64,000 nucleotides of DNA from contig NC_088318.1 of NCBI RefSeq assembly GCF_910592395.1, forward strand, positions 5,294,756-5,358,755, in the 5' to 3' direction. The DNA is from Lineus longissimus (lineage: Eukaryota > Nemertea > Pilidiophora > Heteronemertea > Lineidae). A program made the position numbers and the translations under genes. Below are positions 35,790 to 46,900 of the stretch, one piece after another. The first letter of the stretch is position 1, and each line of letters begins with the position of its first letter. Under the pieces are notes generated by a model. That model was not told the origin of the DNA. It saw only the letters and a program-made list of their open reading frames with translations, and ran no database searches.

Positions 35790-36906
35790 GTAAGTTCACA
35801 CACACACTATGTACAAGCATACACTCTGTATCTATTACGACTGTGAGATATTTACTGAATTAGTGGTTGGTCTTTTTTCGTGCGGCTATTCGATTCCTCG
35901 TGGTTCATGTAGTCAAGTGATGACATGATGTCAGTGTCTCAGACAGTAGAAAAATGGGTAATTCGTTATTTGTAGTACGCAAAAAAACCTTTCCTGTCCT
36001 ATGTGTGCACGCCGAGATCGGCCCGAGTTCACGTCAACCAACTATTTACGACGCAACATCGTTTCCATTAATAAGGGCAGTAGCGGGGTAAATCGAGCGC
36101 CATCAGTGTAACGTCCTGCCGGGTGTAGATATTTGTCTCCGCGCAGCGCGGCAGCGTGCCTCCATCCACACATTAAAAAATACCTTTGCACGAAGGCTCT
36201 ACTTGGGTCAAGTCGGAACCAAAATCGGAAAAGGGTTAATTTAGTCAAATTTTGAATTTTTCAATTTCGTGTGTTATTTACTGATGGAAACTGTGACTGC
36301 AGAATGGAAAGTGACTGGGCAGTCGACAGCTTGGTAACAATGAGCCTATTAATAATGATGGTCCTTTACGTCCGAAATGGGCTTCACTCACGTCGCGAGA
36401 AATATCTTTCGCGACAGGAGTTGTAAGTGTTGAAAATAATGAAGAACACGTGTTTTCGATTCTACTATCTAAGAGCTCAAACAAAATTTTTAAAAAACCC
36501 GTTAGGAATAACTTCGAGTAAACAAGTTTACCAGTGAAACAGAAGAAGAACAAACATACTGGAGTAAAAGCCGCGCACTCCTTTCAGTGGCCAAGGACGG
36601 AATTTCCAGCATCTCACGCAGCCTTCTTGACTGCACTGACGACGACAACTTACAGTTAAAACATAAAGCGTTTACACGTCCCATAGCCTTCGTATAACAA
36701 GATTCATTCAAATAAAATTATTTGAAAGACTCCAGTATAACTTGGGTCAAGAAACTAGACAACAACCTCGCATACTCGTGACAATTCATCACCTCTGATG
36801 TGATTCAAGTTTGATACTAGAAGCTATCTAAATCATAATTTCATCCACATGTCCTACAGGTTTTGAATCACAACAGTATTTGAACAAACAATTCTATTGA
36901 GTATGC

Positions 36907-39480
36907 TCGTTTTAAGATCCATTAATTTGTCGAAGTGTCGCAATGCGTGTGCAGGAGATGCGCATGTGTACAACATTAGAAAGAAGTAAATGTGGTCAAG
37001 ATGACTCCAGTCTGTTTAAATATCCGTCACGTGACGGGCGGAACTGAAACCGCATTGTAGTTGAAATTTAAGAGTATAATCAATAGTGGTTGGCTTGGAC
37101 ATGTAGGAATAATTTCTTCGGCAAGTTCTTGAGTTCAGAATAAAACCTGTGGCTTTGGCTCCGTGTATGAAAAACAGTTAGTTATAAACGAACAAATTGT
37201 GGAATATTATATTCATCTAGTCTTCTTGATAGCGATTAAGGTCCAGGTGACCAAAATGAATGGTTGTGTTGCATTTATAAATGCCCGACGCGCAAGCGAT
37301 TCATTGCATATAGCTGATGTACAATGGATCACTCAGTGTGCGTGTTGCGATCCATTGCAACGTACGGCAACTATTTGTAGTTGAATTAATCGTTCAGTGT
37401 GAGGTGGGCGTAAGATGTGCTTACATTCCATTGTCGAACTAAAAGCGTGAGGTGCACGGGCAAAAAATGACCACAAGAGGCTCCATTTGGCAAAATAAAT
37501 AAAATGAGATTTCTTATTTGCAACACTTCCTTTTTTACATTATTTTATTCCCCGACCTACCCTGGAACCTTTTTGGAGACCTCACATGATCTGCTCAATT
37601 AGCGCTACAACCCGAGCATTTCTGGGTGGAGTAAGGTACATTACGTAAGGCGAAGACAACTTCCTTGAGTCTCAAGCCAATTGTTGGAACCCACGGCGGC
37701 TCCAACAACAAGTTGTAATCGACCATCATCAAAAACCTAGTTCTCTAAGACAAAGCAATCTTCGACTTTATTCACTTCATTTGGTGTTTTTTTTGCGTGT
37801 GCAACTTAGGCCATGGGACGAGTGGCAAAAATGTGTCTAGAAAAAGGATTCCGTTTGACAAATTAGCGGGCAAATTGAAAACAGTCGTTTTTGGGTAATA
37901 TGGTGGTGCTGATTTCAAAAATCAATTTTTCTCCCGCGTAAAGTTGCACATTAAGTCAGAAATGAGACCCTTGATAGGGCCTAATGGTCCCAAAGTAGGG
38001 GTCAAAAAGTTGATGTCATTGAAACATGTCAACATGGGTATCAAAATGAAGGTCTATGGGGGTACTTTAACATTGCATAGTTTTTGGCCCCCTTAACGAA
38101 CCGTGGGACCCCCAGAGAGGGTGAAAAAGGGCAAAAGTGGTAAATTTGACCCTGTCCCACGATCTTCATAGGGACTATAAATGGATAAACTGTTCGTTTT
38201 AAGATCCATTAATTTGTCGAAGTGTCGCAATGCGTGTGCAGGAGATGCGCATGTGTACAACATTAGAAAGAAGTAAATGTGGTCAAGATGACTCCAGTCT
38301 GTTTAAATATCCGTCACGTGACGGGCGGAACTGAAACCGCATTGTAGTTGAAATTTAAGAGTATAATCAATAGTGGTTGGCTTGGACATGTAGGAATAAT
38401 TTCTTCGGCAAGTTCTTGAGTTCAGAATAAAACCTGTGGCTTTGGCTCCGTGTATGAAAAACAGTTAGTTATAAACGAACAAATTGTGGAATATTATATT
38501 CATCTAGTCTTCTTGATAGCGATTAAGGTCCAGGTGACCAAAATGAATGGTTGTGTTGCATTTATAAATGCCCGACGCGCAAGCGATTCATTGCATATAG
38601 CTGATGTACAATGGATCACTCAGTGTGCGTGTTGCGATCCATTGCAACGTACGGCAACTATTTGTAGTTGAATTAATCGTTCAGTGTGAGGTGGGCGTAA
38701 GATGTGCTTACATTCCATTGTCGAACTAAAAGCGTGAGGTGCACGGGCAAAAAATGACCACAAGAGGCTCCATTTGGCAAAATAAATAAAATGAGATTTC
38801 TTATTTGCAACACTTCCTTTTTTACATTATTTTATTCCCCGACCTACCCTGGAACCTTTTTGGAGACCTCACATGATCTGCTCAATTAGCGCTACAACCC
38901 GAGCATTTCTGGGTGGAGTAAGGTACATTACGTAAGGCGAAGACAACTTCCTTGAGTCTCAAGCCAATTGTTGGAACCCACGGCGGCTCCAACAACAAGT
39001 TGTAATCGACCATCATCAAAAACCTAGTTCTCTAAGACAAAGCAATCTTCGACTTTATTCACTTCATTTGGTGTTTTTTTTGCGTGTGCAACTTAGGCCA
39101 TGGGACGAGTGGCAAAAATGTGTCTAGAAAAAGGATTCCGTTTGACAAATTAGCGGGCAAATTGAAAACAGTCGTTTTTGGGTAATATGGTGGTGCTGAT
39201 TTCAAAAATCAATTTTTCTCCCGCGTAAAGTTGCACATTAAGTCAGAAATGAGACCCTTGATAGGGCCTAATGGTCCCAAAGTAGGGGTCAAAAAGTTGA
39301 TGTCATTGAAACATGTCAACATGGGTATCAAAATGAAGGTCTATGGGGGTACTTTAACATTGCATAGTTTTTGGCCCCCTTAACGAACCGTGGGACCCCC
39401 AGAGAGGGTGAAAAAGGGCAAAAGTGGTAAATTTGACCCTGTCCCACGATCTTCATAGGGACTATAAATGGATAAACTGT
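36907..39480. repeat. Tandem duplication, 2 x 1287 bp
   Basis: 36907-38193 and 38194-39480 are direct repeats with an offset of exactly 1287 bp and, as far as I compared, no differences. Each copy contains a B-type E7 block (36917-36985, 38204-38272), the conserved open frame (37163-37384, 38450-38671) and the left part of the TAGGCC element. The duplication broke inside that element, so only the second is complete. Either very recent or an assembly artefact. Confidence 0.85.
37807..38193. mobile_element. TAGGCC element, truncated copy
   Basis: Left 387 bp of the element at 39094-39828, preceded by the same ACT; cut off by the 1287-bp duplication junction. Confidence 0.7.
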
Positions 39481-39828
39481 TTTATTTGACAGTAATCGTA
39501 TAGACCTTCAAAATGATACCCATGACAACACTCTCGGGGTAAGGGTTGCCGAGATAGTAATTTTGACCACTTTTTTGGCTCCAAATTTAAGATCTCGAAA
39601 ACCTTTTGCCCAAGGGTGTCGTCATGGGTATCTATGAAAAGGTCTATGTGAGTGGGACCATTAGGCTCTATTAAGGGTCTCATTTCTGACTTAATGTGCA
39701 ACTTTACGCGGGAGAAAAATTGATTTTTGAAATCAGCACCCCCATATTACCCAAAAACGACTGTTTTCAATTTGCCCGCTAATTTGTCAAACGGAACTTC
39801 ACATTTTTCACACTCGTCCCATGGCCTA
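39094..39828. mobile_element. 735-bp element with long TIRs (TAGGCCATGGGACGAGTG)
   Basis: ACT flanks both ends (39091-39093 and 39829-39831), while uninterrupted paralogs read GCAACTGGTAAG once. The inverted ends extend beyond 150 bp, through GCAACTTTACGCGGGAGAAA. The interior has no plausible gene. Fold-back MITE type with a 3-bp target duplication. Confidence 0.75.
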
Positions 39829-40639
39829 ACTGGTAAGACGTCAGTGTGGCCGCGTTGCGCTCCGTCTTCTTTCAGGTTTAATTTTTTTTAGTCTAGTTGT
39901 CATTCCCCGGTCGACGAGCTCCGACTACCTGGTTCGGGTTTACTCTCATAAACTGATTGCCGTCCTGGGCTGAGGAGGCAAGTCTCCCCAAATATTCATT
40001 TCATGAATATATCATACCTAGATAACGGACGAAACTTCTATCAAGTGGACAAGTTTTCTTCCCGTCTACTGTACATGTATGTACACTGAACATTTCTAAG
40101 CCACATTACACATAACGTTGTGTCACGTTGTCTATTTGCGATTTCCCAGCGAGTGTCTACATTGTAGCTATCATCGTAATAACTTTGAAAGTTTTCTACT
40201 GGTCTTAAAGGCGTGATATTTCTAACCAGATGCCAAATAGCGATAAAAATCCGTTATACCCTTACAGCATTTATCCATTCCCCATGATATCTCCGGATAA
40301 TCTCCGAATCCGAATAGGATCTAAAACATATAATATTTTTATCCCGAGGATCGGTTAGACGTCGTTTATTGAATATGAACATTTTCTCGCAGAACTCTGC
40401 ATACATGTATCATATTTTACAGAACCACCCGTTCGCAGTTTTTGATTGAAAAAACGAAAAGATGATAGTTTGTTCAAAATATAAAACTATTTTTACAACA
40501 CCATCTGATATGTATTGATTTCATAGCTTTGAATGTTTTCATTAAATATATATTGGCTGATTATAATCGAGAAGTGGCAGACCAGTGTGGCAGGGATCAT
40601 TCTCCACATGCATGTAACATAATAGGCCTCTCTCAATAG

Positions 40640-40756
40640 TTGCACCGACAGGAGAAAAGCAGGGCCTGCATGGGAGCAACATTTCATTCATATTTGCATG
40701 TTGCATCGTGTGTGTTGACAGGAGAGAACGATATAGTGACCCTTCCCAATCACCCG
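40640..40756 (+). CDS. E8 copy before A4
   Basis: 39 open codons, LHRQEKSRACMGATFHSYLH then VASCVLTGENDIVTLPNHP, between CTCTCAATAG and CCG|GTAAGG. Candidate PAN-like exon; see 9505. Confidence 0.35.
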
Positions 40757-40981
40757 GTAAGGCAAGCGGCTACATTTAGTGTTGAGTGGTATTATTTTGT
40801 GTGCGTATACCGAAACAATAGTTGAACGTTTGCCTAACCGGTTGCTAGCTGGCCAAACTACTTTTAGTCAAGGGATGAGTTCGCTCATCATACACTCTCA
40901 GTATTGGCAACGATAGTTTAGTTTAATTTCAGTCGATAATTCCGTCCATTATTCCACTCTCATATATTCACAGTAGTAGCC

Positions 40982-43900
40982 ATGTTATTTACACTCTTCA
41001 TCGTCACCAGTCTGGTCAGAAGAACTCCGTCATCGAACCAGGCTTTGCAGGACTTACTGTCTTCAGGTAGGCGTAAATAAGCAGATCTTACGTACTATAA
41101 TATAATTCTATTCAGCTCCTTCAGATAGTATGACAGGCCGTACTCTCTTGTGTCTTTGTTTTTTGGCTGGAGTAAATTGTACTGATAACAATCCGCTCAA
41201 ATATATCCTGTGGTGTTGGTGCCCATGTTTAATTCATTCACCTACGAACGTCACTACGGCCCCGCACGCTCGCCTATGGAATGCCAAAGCGGAATAAACT
41301 CAGCACAAGAAAATATCTCAAGATATTCTAAATTCTCTACCAACAATCATGAACTTCAACCAAAACTTTAAAGAAACAAAAAAAAAGTCGCAAGAAAGAG
41401 GAAACACCTCAAGATAAAAAAAAAACTCCCTCAAAGAAAAATAATTCGCCTCAACATTATAAAAGTCCCTCAAGGCAAAAAATTCTCTCAAGATATAAAA
41501 AACTCCCTCTAGAAAAAGAATTCGCCTCAACATTAAAAAATTCCCTCAAGATATAAAATTTCCCTCAAGATATAAAAAACTCCCTCAAGAAAAAGAATTC
41601 GCCTCAACATTAAAAAGGTCCCTCAAGGCAAAAAATTCCCTCAAGATATAAAAACTCTCTCAATATATAAAAACTCCCTCAAGAAAAAGAATTCGCCTCA
41701 ACATTAAAAAAGTCCCTCAAGACAAAAAAATCCCTCAAGATATAAAAACTCCCCCAAGACTCACGTGACCAGGATCGAGAATCACGTGACACGCATAAAT
41801 CCCTGACGTCAGACGTCGGCGCGTGAGCTGTCAGCTTTGACATTTTGAGGATGGCGAGGCAGCACATGCAGCAGGCTGAGCTTGATCGACTCTTCCAGGA
41901 CTCTCAAATGGAGGATCTGTTAAGAGATCTCCGTCGTAATACGACCGATGCTCCCGAAGGCGTACGTGGCATCGTCCGGCAGCTGCTCGATCATCCGTAC
42001 ATGGCAGGGATAGGGCGCCAGCTACCACTACCAGCGGGGTCAACGACAACAGCAGCAGCAGCAGCGCCAGCGATTCAGGTCATGCAGGTGAGCATGCATA
42101 GGCTATGCTAAAGGCTAGGCCTACATGTAGAGGCTACACCATTATACATCATGCTCGGACATCATGCCGGGACACCATGACATAGGCTGCATGCCAACTG
42201 ATCCAATCCGCAATGGATTGACACTGCTAATGACATTTGACCACATGTAACTGACAACAAAACTGTCACTGAGCATGCTGAGCTGTGAGCATGCACTGAG
42301 TGACACTACAGTTCATAGAGTTATCATGATAATGATCAGATCGCGAATAGATTCTCATCCCCGGGTGCTCATTGTCATCGGTATGCGCGGGTCACGTGAC
42401 ATGGGTAACGGATCCTGGTCACGTGATTCTTGATCCTGGTCACGTGAGTCTTGGGGGAGTTTTTATATCTTGAGGGAATTTTTTGTCTTGAGGGACTTTT
42501 TTAATGTTGAGGCGAATTCTTTTTCTTGAGGAAGTTTTTATATCTTGAGAGAGTTTTTATATCTTGAGGGAATTTTTTGCCTTGAGGGACCTTTTTAATG
42601 TTGAGGCGAATTCTTTTTCTTGAGGGAGTTTTTTATATCGTTTTTCTCTTTTAGCATCTCATAAAATGTATCTCAACAGTAGTATGAAGAACTTGAGGTT
42701 AGTATTTGCAAACAGACATTGCTAACCGTTTAAATTTCTACGCCTTCATCAATCCAACATGTCTTGTGATACGCCACTACAATAAAATTCGTTCCGTACT
42801 CGTACTAATTTAGTATGGTATTTTCATTGGATCGAAATTATCAAAAGGCTTTAGTCACAAAATGTCAATATATTTTTGTGCGTTTTGTACAGTAATGGTC
42901 GAAAAAAGACATCTACTTGTTCTAATTTTTGTTCCTCGCCACATATGCATGTTTTTTTCCCCACCTTTATGGCCAAGTCTTTTTGAAAAAAAACCAACCA
43001 CCATTATTTGCATATTCGGTCCAGAATAGGTTTATTACGGATCGCTAGATATTGGATGTTGGTTCTAAATACAGTAGAATAAAACCATCAGCCGATACCC
43101 AGTTTAACGTAAGTTTGCCTACCCAGAGGTGAGATCTTGACTCACAGTTTCGATGCAAGAGGGACTGCGGTCGCTCAGCAGAGAGACACCGAAAGAAACA
43201 ACTAAAATACTCGATATATATTTCATGATTTTGTTGGGATAATTTTACAAATAGGGGGATTAACTTGATAGAATATAGAAGAACCCAATAGGCCTAATTA
43301 GTGGATAGAAGCGCAAACGGAATATGACCTACCTTGGCTATGAGGCCATATCATGAACGGGGAACATGATTTTCTTGCCTGGCTATCGACAATTTAGCCT
43401 TCAGCCTCACATACATGTAGCTGAGGAATAATCGGAAATTATGGATACCGTAGAAATTACCCGCGTCCCTGATATGCGTCCATTGCCTAGGATGGTCGAA
43501 GAGAAAAAGCCACGTTTCCTAGTTTGTGGCCCATATGTTACCCTTCGGGAGTCAAACGTGTCATCAGATCATCGGAAAGGACCAATCACAAAAATGCTAG
43601 CATGGGATGATATACTCGTGATCGACACAATATGCTGTCGTTTAATGCAGTAATCGCAGGTTTGCCAACCTTGACTGACACCAGATTGGCTCACGTAAAT
43701 ATCTAACCACATGTCTGATCCAAAAGGGTGTGCTTTAGGGCCTAGAATGGTTAGGTCCAATAATATAACAAACAGTGTTCTGGACACTGTTGCATGTACC
43801 CAGAAGTATTAGGGTAGCAGGAAGGGTTGGGCGTTTGTGGTTTCTGAGTCTGAGGGGGTTGGTGTCTGTTGACTGTGCTTTAAGAGAGACTAGGCATGGC

Positions 43901-46900
43901 GCCAGTCTCTCTTAAAGCACAGTCAACAGGCATTTGGTCTCAGTATTTGGGTTTTGATTGCCATGACTGTACCCCTGTAAAAGTCAGAGGAGGAGAAGTT
44001 TGGAATGATGAAAGCATTGAAGAAGAAGAAATGTTATTATATATTGAGGAAAGCAAAATTTATTATGAGACTAGAAGGCAGTGTCCTGACTTGATTATTT
44101 TGAAAATGGCAGTCTGAACACATTAAAAGGTGGAACATGGCATTTTATCGACTTTGAAGTGTTCCGCAGTTAAAGGGAGACTATAGGCAGCAGCTAGGTA
44201 GGCAAGATAAAGTCATACAAATTTGCCAATAGGGGTCAGTCATATCTCTAGGCATGGCGCCAGTCTCTCTTAAAGCACAGTCAACAGGCATTTGGTCTTA
44301 GTATTTGGGTACAGAATCAAGGCAGAATCAAGGCAGCTCAGAGAGCAATGATTGAACGATGCTGTGGACAAGTCCAAGGATACTGCATCAGTCACGACCA
44401 ACTTCTCATCAGAAAGCGTCACCACCAGCATATTCAATGTTCAGTTCCAACCTGTACCAGTCCAATGCACGCCTGTCATGGTCAGCAGTGGTCAGCTTAG
44501 CGCGATATGGAACATTCTTCCGAAACTCAAGCGAGGGAAGTCTGCTCATCAGCCTATCTCGCGCACTGCTCCTTCTTGTCAAACATCGTAGTGAAATCGT
44601 GGTACAGTGGGGCGTCCTCGAGGATTGCAGCTGGTCGGACAGACGTGAGGTGGAATGTGGGCGGCTGCACTTCTTCGTTGATGTGCGATGGCAGATAGCA
44701 CAGTTGTTGCGTTGCATGACAGCTGAAAGTGAATGTGATATCATAGAACTGAGGCGTTTGCAATGAGACTATAGGTGAAGTAGAAGCAAGGAGTGAAATG
44801 GGCCATCTTCCAGTGACTAATATACAGAGTAAGGGCACTGGGTGTTGTTAGATTCAGCATTGAATGTATTCCTCGTACAAGCGTGAATAGTGTGGACATA
44901 CAGTGAGAGGTGAGAGACCCCTATTGACTACTTCTTGTAACTTTATCTTGGATATTATATTAGTGTTGAACTTCTAGCCATGGATTATCAAGAAATTGAA
45001 GTTGTAGGCATGGAATATGAAAAATTATTCAACGTTGAAAGACATTATTCCATGAGGCTTTGCCGTGATCGCAAAGGACGCGACGCGATTGGTTCACATG
45101 CTAATGAGGTATGATAATGATAATTACCTCTATAATGCTACTTGGATAGCGACTGTGTCGTTGATTGCAACAGTGGTCTATGTCAATGTGTGCCTGTAAT
45201 GTCAATGAAGTATGATGAGGTGATGACGATAGTGCAATTGACTAGGTGGCGCATTTTAGAATCAGCAGTGAGCACTGTGTGTAACATGGTGGAGGCAGCG
45301 GAGATAATAACTGTGTCGAAAGTATTGTTATAGGGCCTTCCCTAGGCCCATGGGGTTAAATTTACAATCCACGATTGAAAAGACGTAGTTTGATCGCATT
45401 CAACTATAAATCCATTGAACAGTTGTGTTCCTTGGCTTTAGTCAACCGATGACCTTTTGTTGGGACATGATCGGGGATTGTAAACTGTAAATGTATTATG
45501 GACTGGGAGACGGGGGAAACACAAGTGAAATAGACCAAAACAAGTGATTTTGGGCCTTTGGTTTAGACGCATGCCCCACATGCGCCATGCGGGATTAGGC
45601 CTATGCGGGATTATACGGTTCATGTGAACTTGTTGACATCTACATGATCTAGTGCCGTTATTGGTCATGGTACATGGTAGGCCTAATCATCATGGCAATA
45701 TGTTTCAGGAAAAGCTCGGAGTAAAATGAACTGCCGATGAATAATGATGTTGTTCATGTTTACCATGTTTACTATACATAGCCATAGGGTATGCACTGGC
45801 CAGTGCACTTTCTGCACGTCGTCATGGTCATGTACGTACGTGATACCTTGCATATTTTGTTTTTTGAATGCGCATGCTTTTTGGGCAAAATCACTTGTAC
45901 CAACACTAATGAATAATGTCTTCTTATCCCTATGACTCCATACACAGTGAGGGCATTGTCCCATTCTCATCAAATGGTTACTTATTGTACCGTATTAGGG
46001 TGGAAGTTGGGGAGCAGATACCTACCGCTGCACGCCTGTCATAATCAGCAGTGATGAGCTTAGCGCGATATGGAACATTCTTCAGAAACTCAAGCGAGGG
46101 AAGTCTGCTCATTAGCATATCTCGCGCACTGCTCCTTATTGTCAAACATCGTAGTGAAATCGTAATGGAAAACGTCTGGCTTTGCGCCAGACGTTGAGAC
46201 TAATAAGTGAAGAACTAGTAGGTAAAGAACTTCTACTTGCGCGAGACTGCTCTGATAAAATTATCATTGCAGAGACTACGGTGACGTACACATATATTTT
46301 TTACAATCAAAAATGCCCTCAAAAGACGACATGGAATGATTATTTTATTGATATTTCCTACTATATACCTTCCAATTATCACTTTATACAAATAGATCGG
46401 CGTTAGGTCGCATGCTTTTCTTTCCTGGTGACACTATAAAGCAAAATAGTTGCAACCCCGTAAATGCGCTATAAGTCCAATAATAAGTGACGGTGACCCG
46501 TTATAAATGTTTTGCCAGCTTCGTTTTTTTGCCGTTGGGCCCTTGCGTCTAGTGGTTTTAGAAACGAGTGCAACGCCATCGCACAACATATCGTGTAACA
46601 AACGGGCGAAACAAATTGATTTTGATGTCATGTTGTCCAAAATATCTTAACAAGGATTTTTGCTGTAAAATTCAAACTGCGTCAGGGATATTGATAGAGT
46701 ACATGTACAGCAGGCGAAATCGGATGATCAAATAGCTGGGTCGTATATGGCTAATTATCATGGAGCACAACATTATATGGCACCGTTTTGCTTCAGATTA
46801 TGATAATTATTTATATCCTCGATGTCTTGTATTTCGCTACCACTATCAACATTCCAACTCATTTAGGCGTCATCATGAAAACTACTGTGGATTCGTCCAA

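Larger units (their letters stand above)
43801..46549. mobile_element. 2.75-kb insertion unique to A4
   Basis: In A3 and A5, ATGTACC is followed directly by TAGTGG; in A4 these are separated by 2.75 kb. Inside are a perfect hairpin (43867-43928), a second direct copy of its right half (44249-44311) and a separate direct repeat of about 134 bp (44467-44600 and 46030-46163). Short open frames occur at 43896, 44980 and on the reverse strand at 44409-44744. Ends with clear TIRs were not found, so the type is open. Confidence 0.5.

Noticed and set aside
41318-41533. Reverse frames such as MLRRILFLEGVFYILREFFA
   Set aside because: They are translations of the fold-back element's subrepeats.
41300-41795. 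CRISPR-like spacing of repeats
   Set aside because: Repeat units are contiguous and degenerate with no unique spacers, occur as inverted arms, and the genome is eukaryotic.
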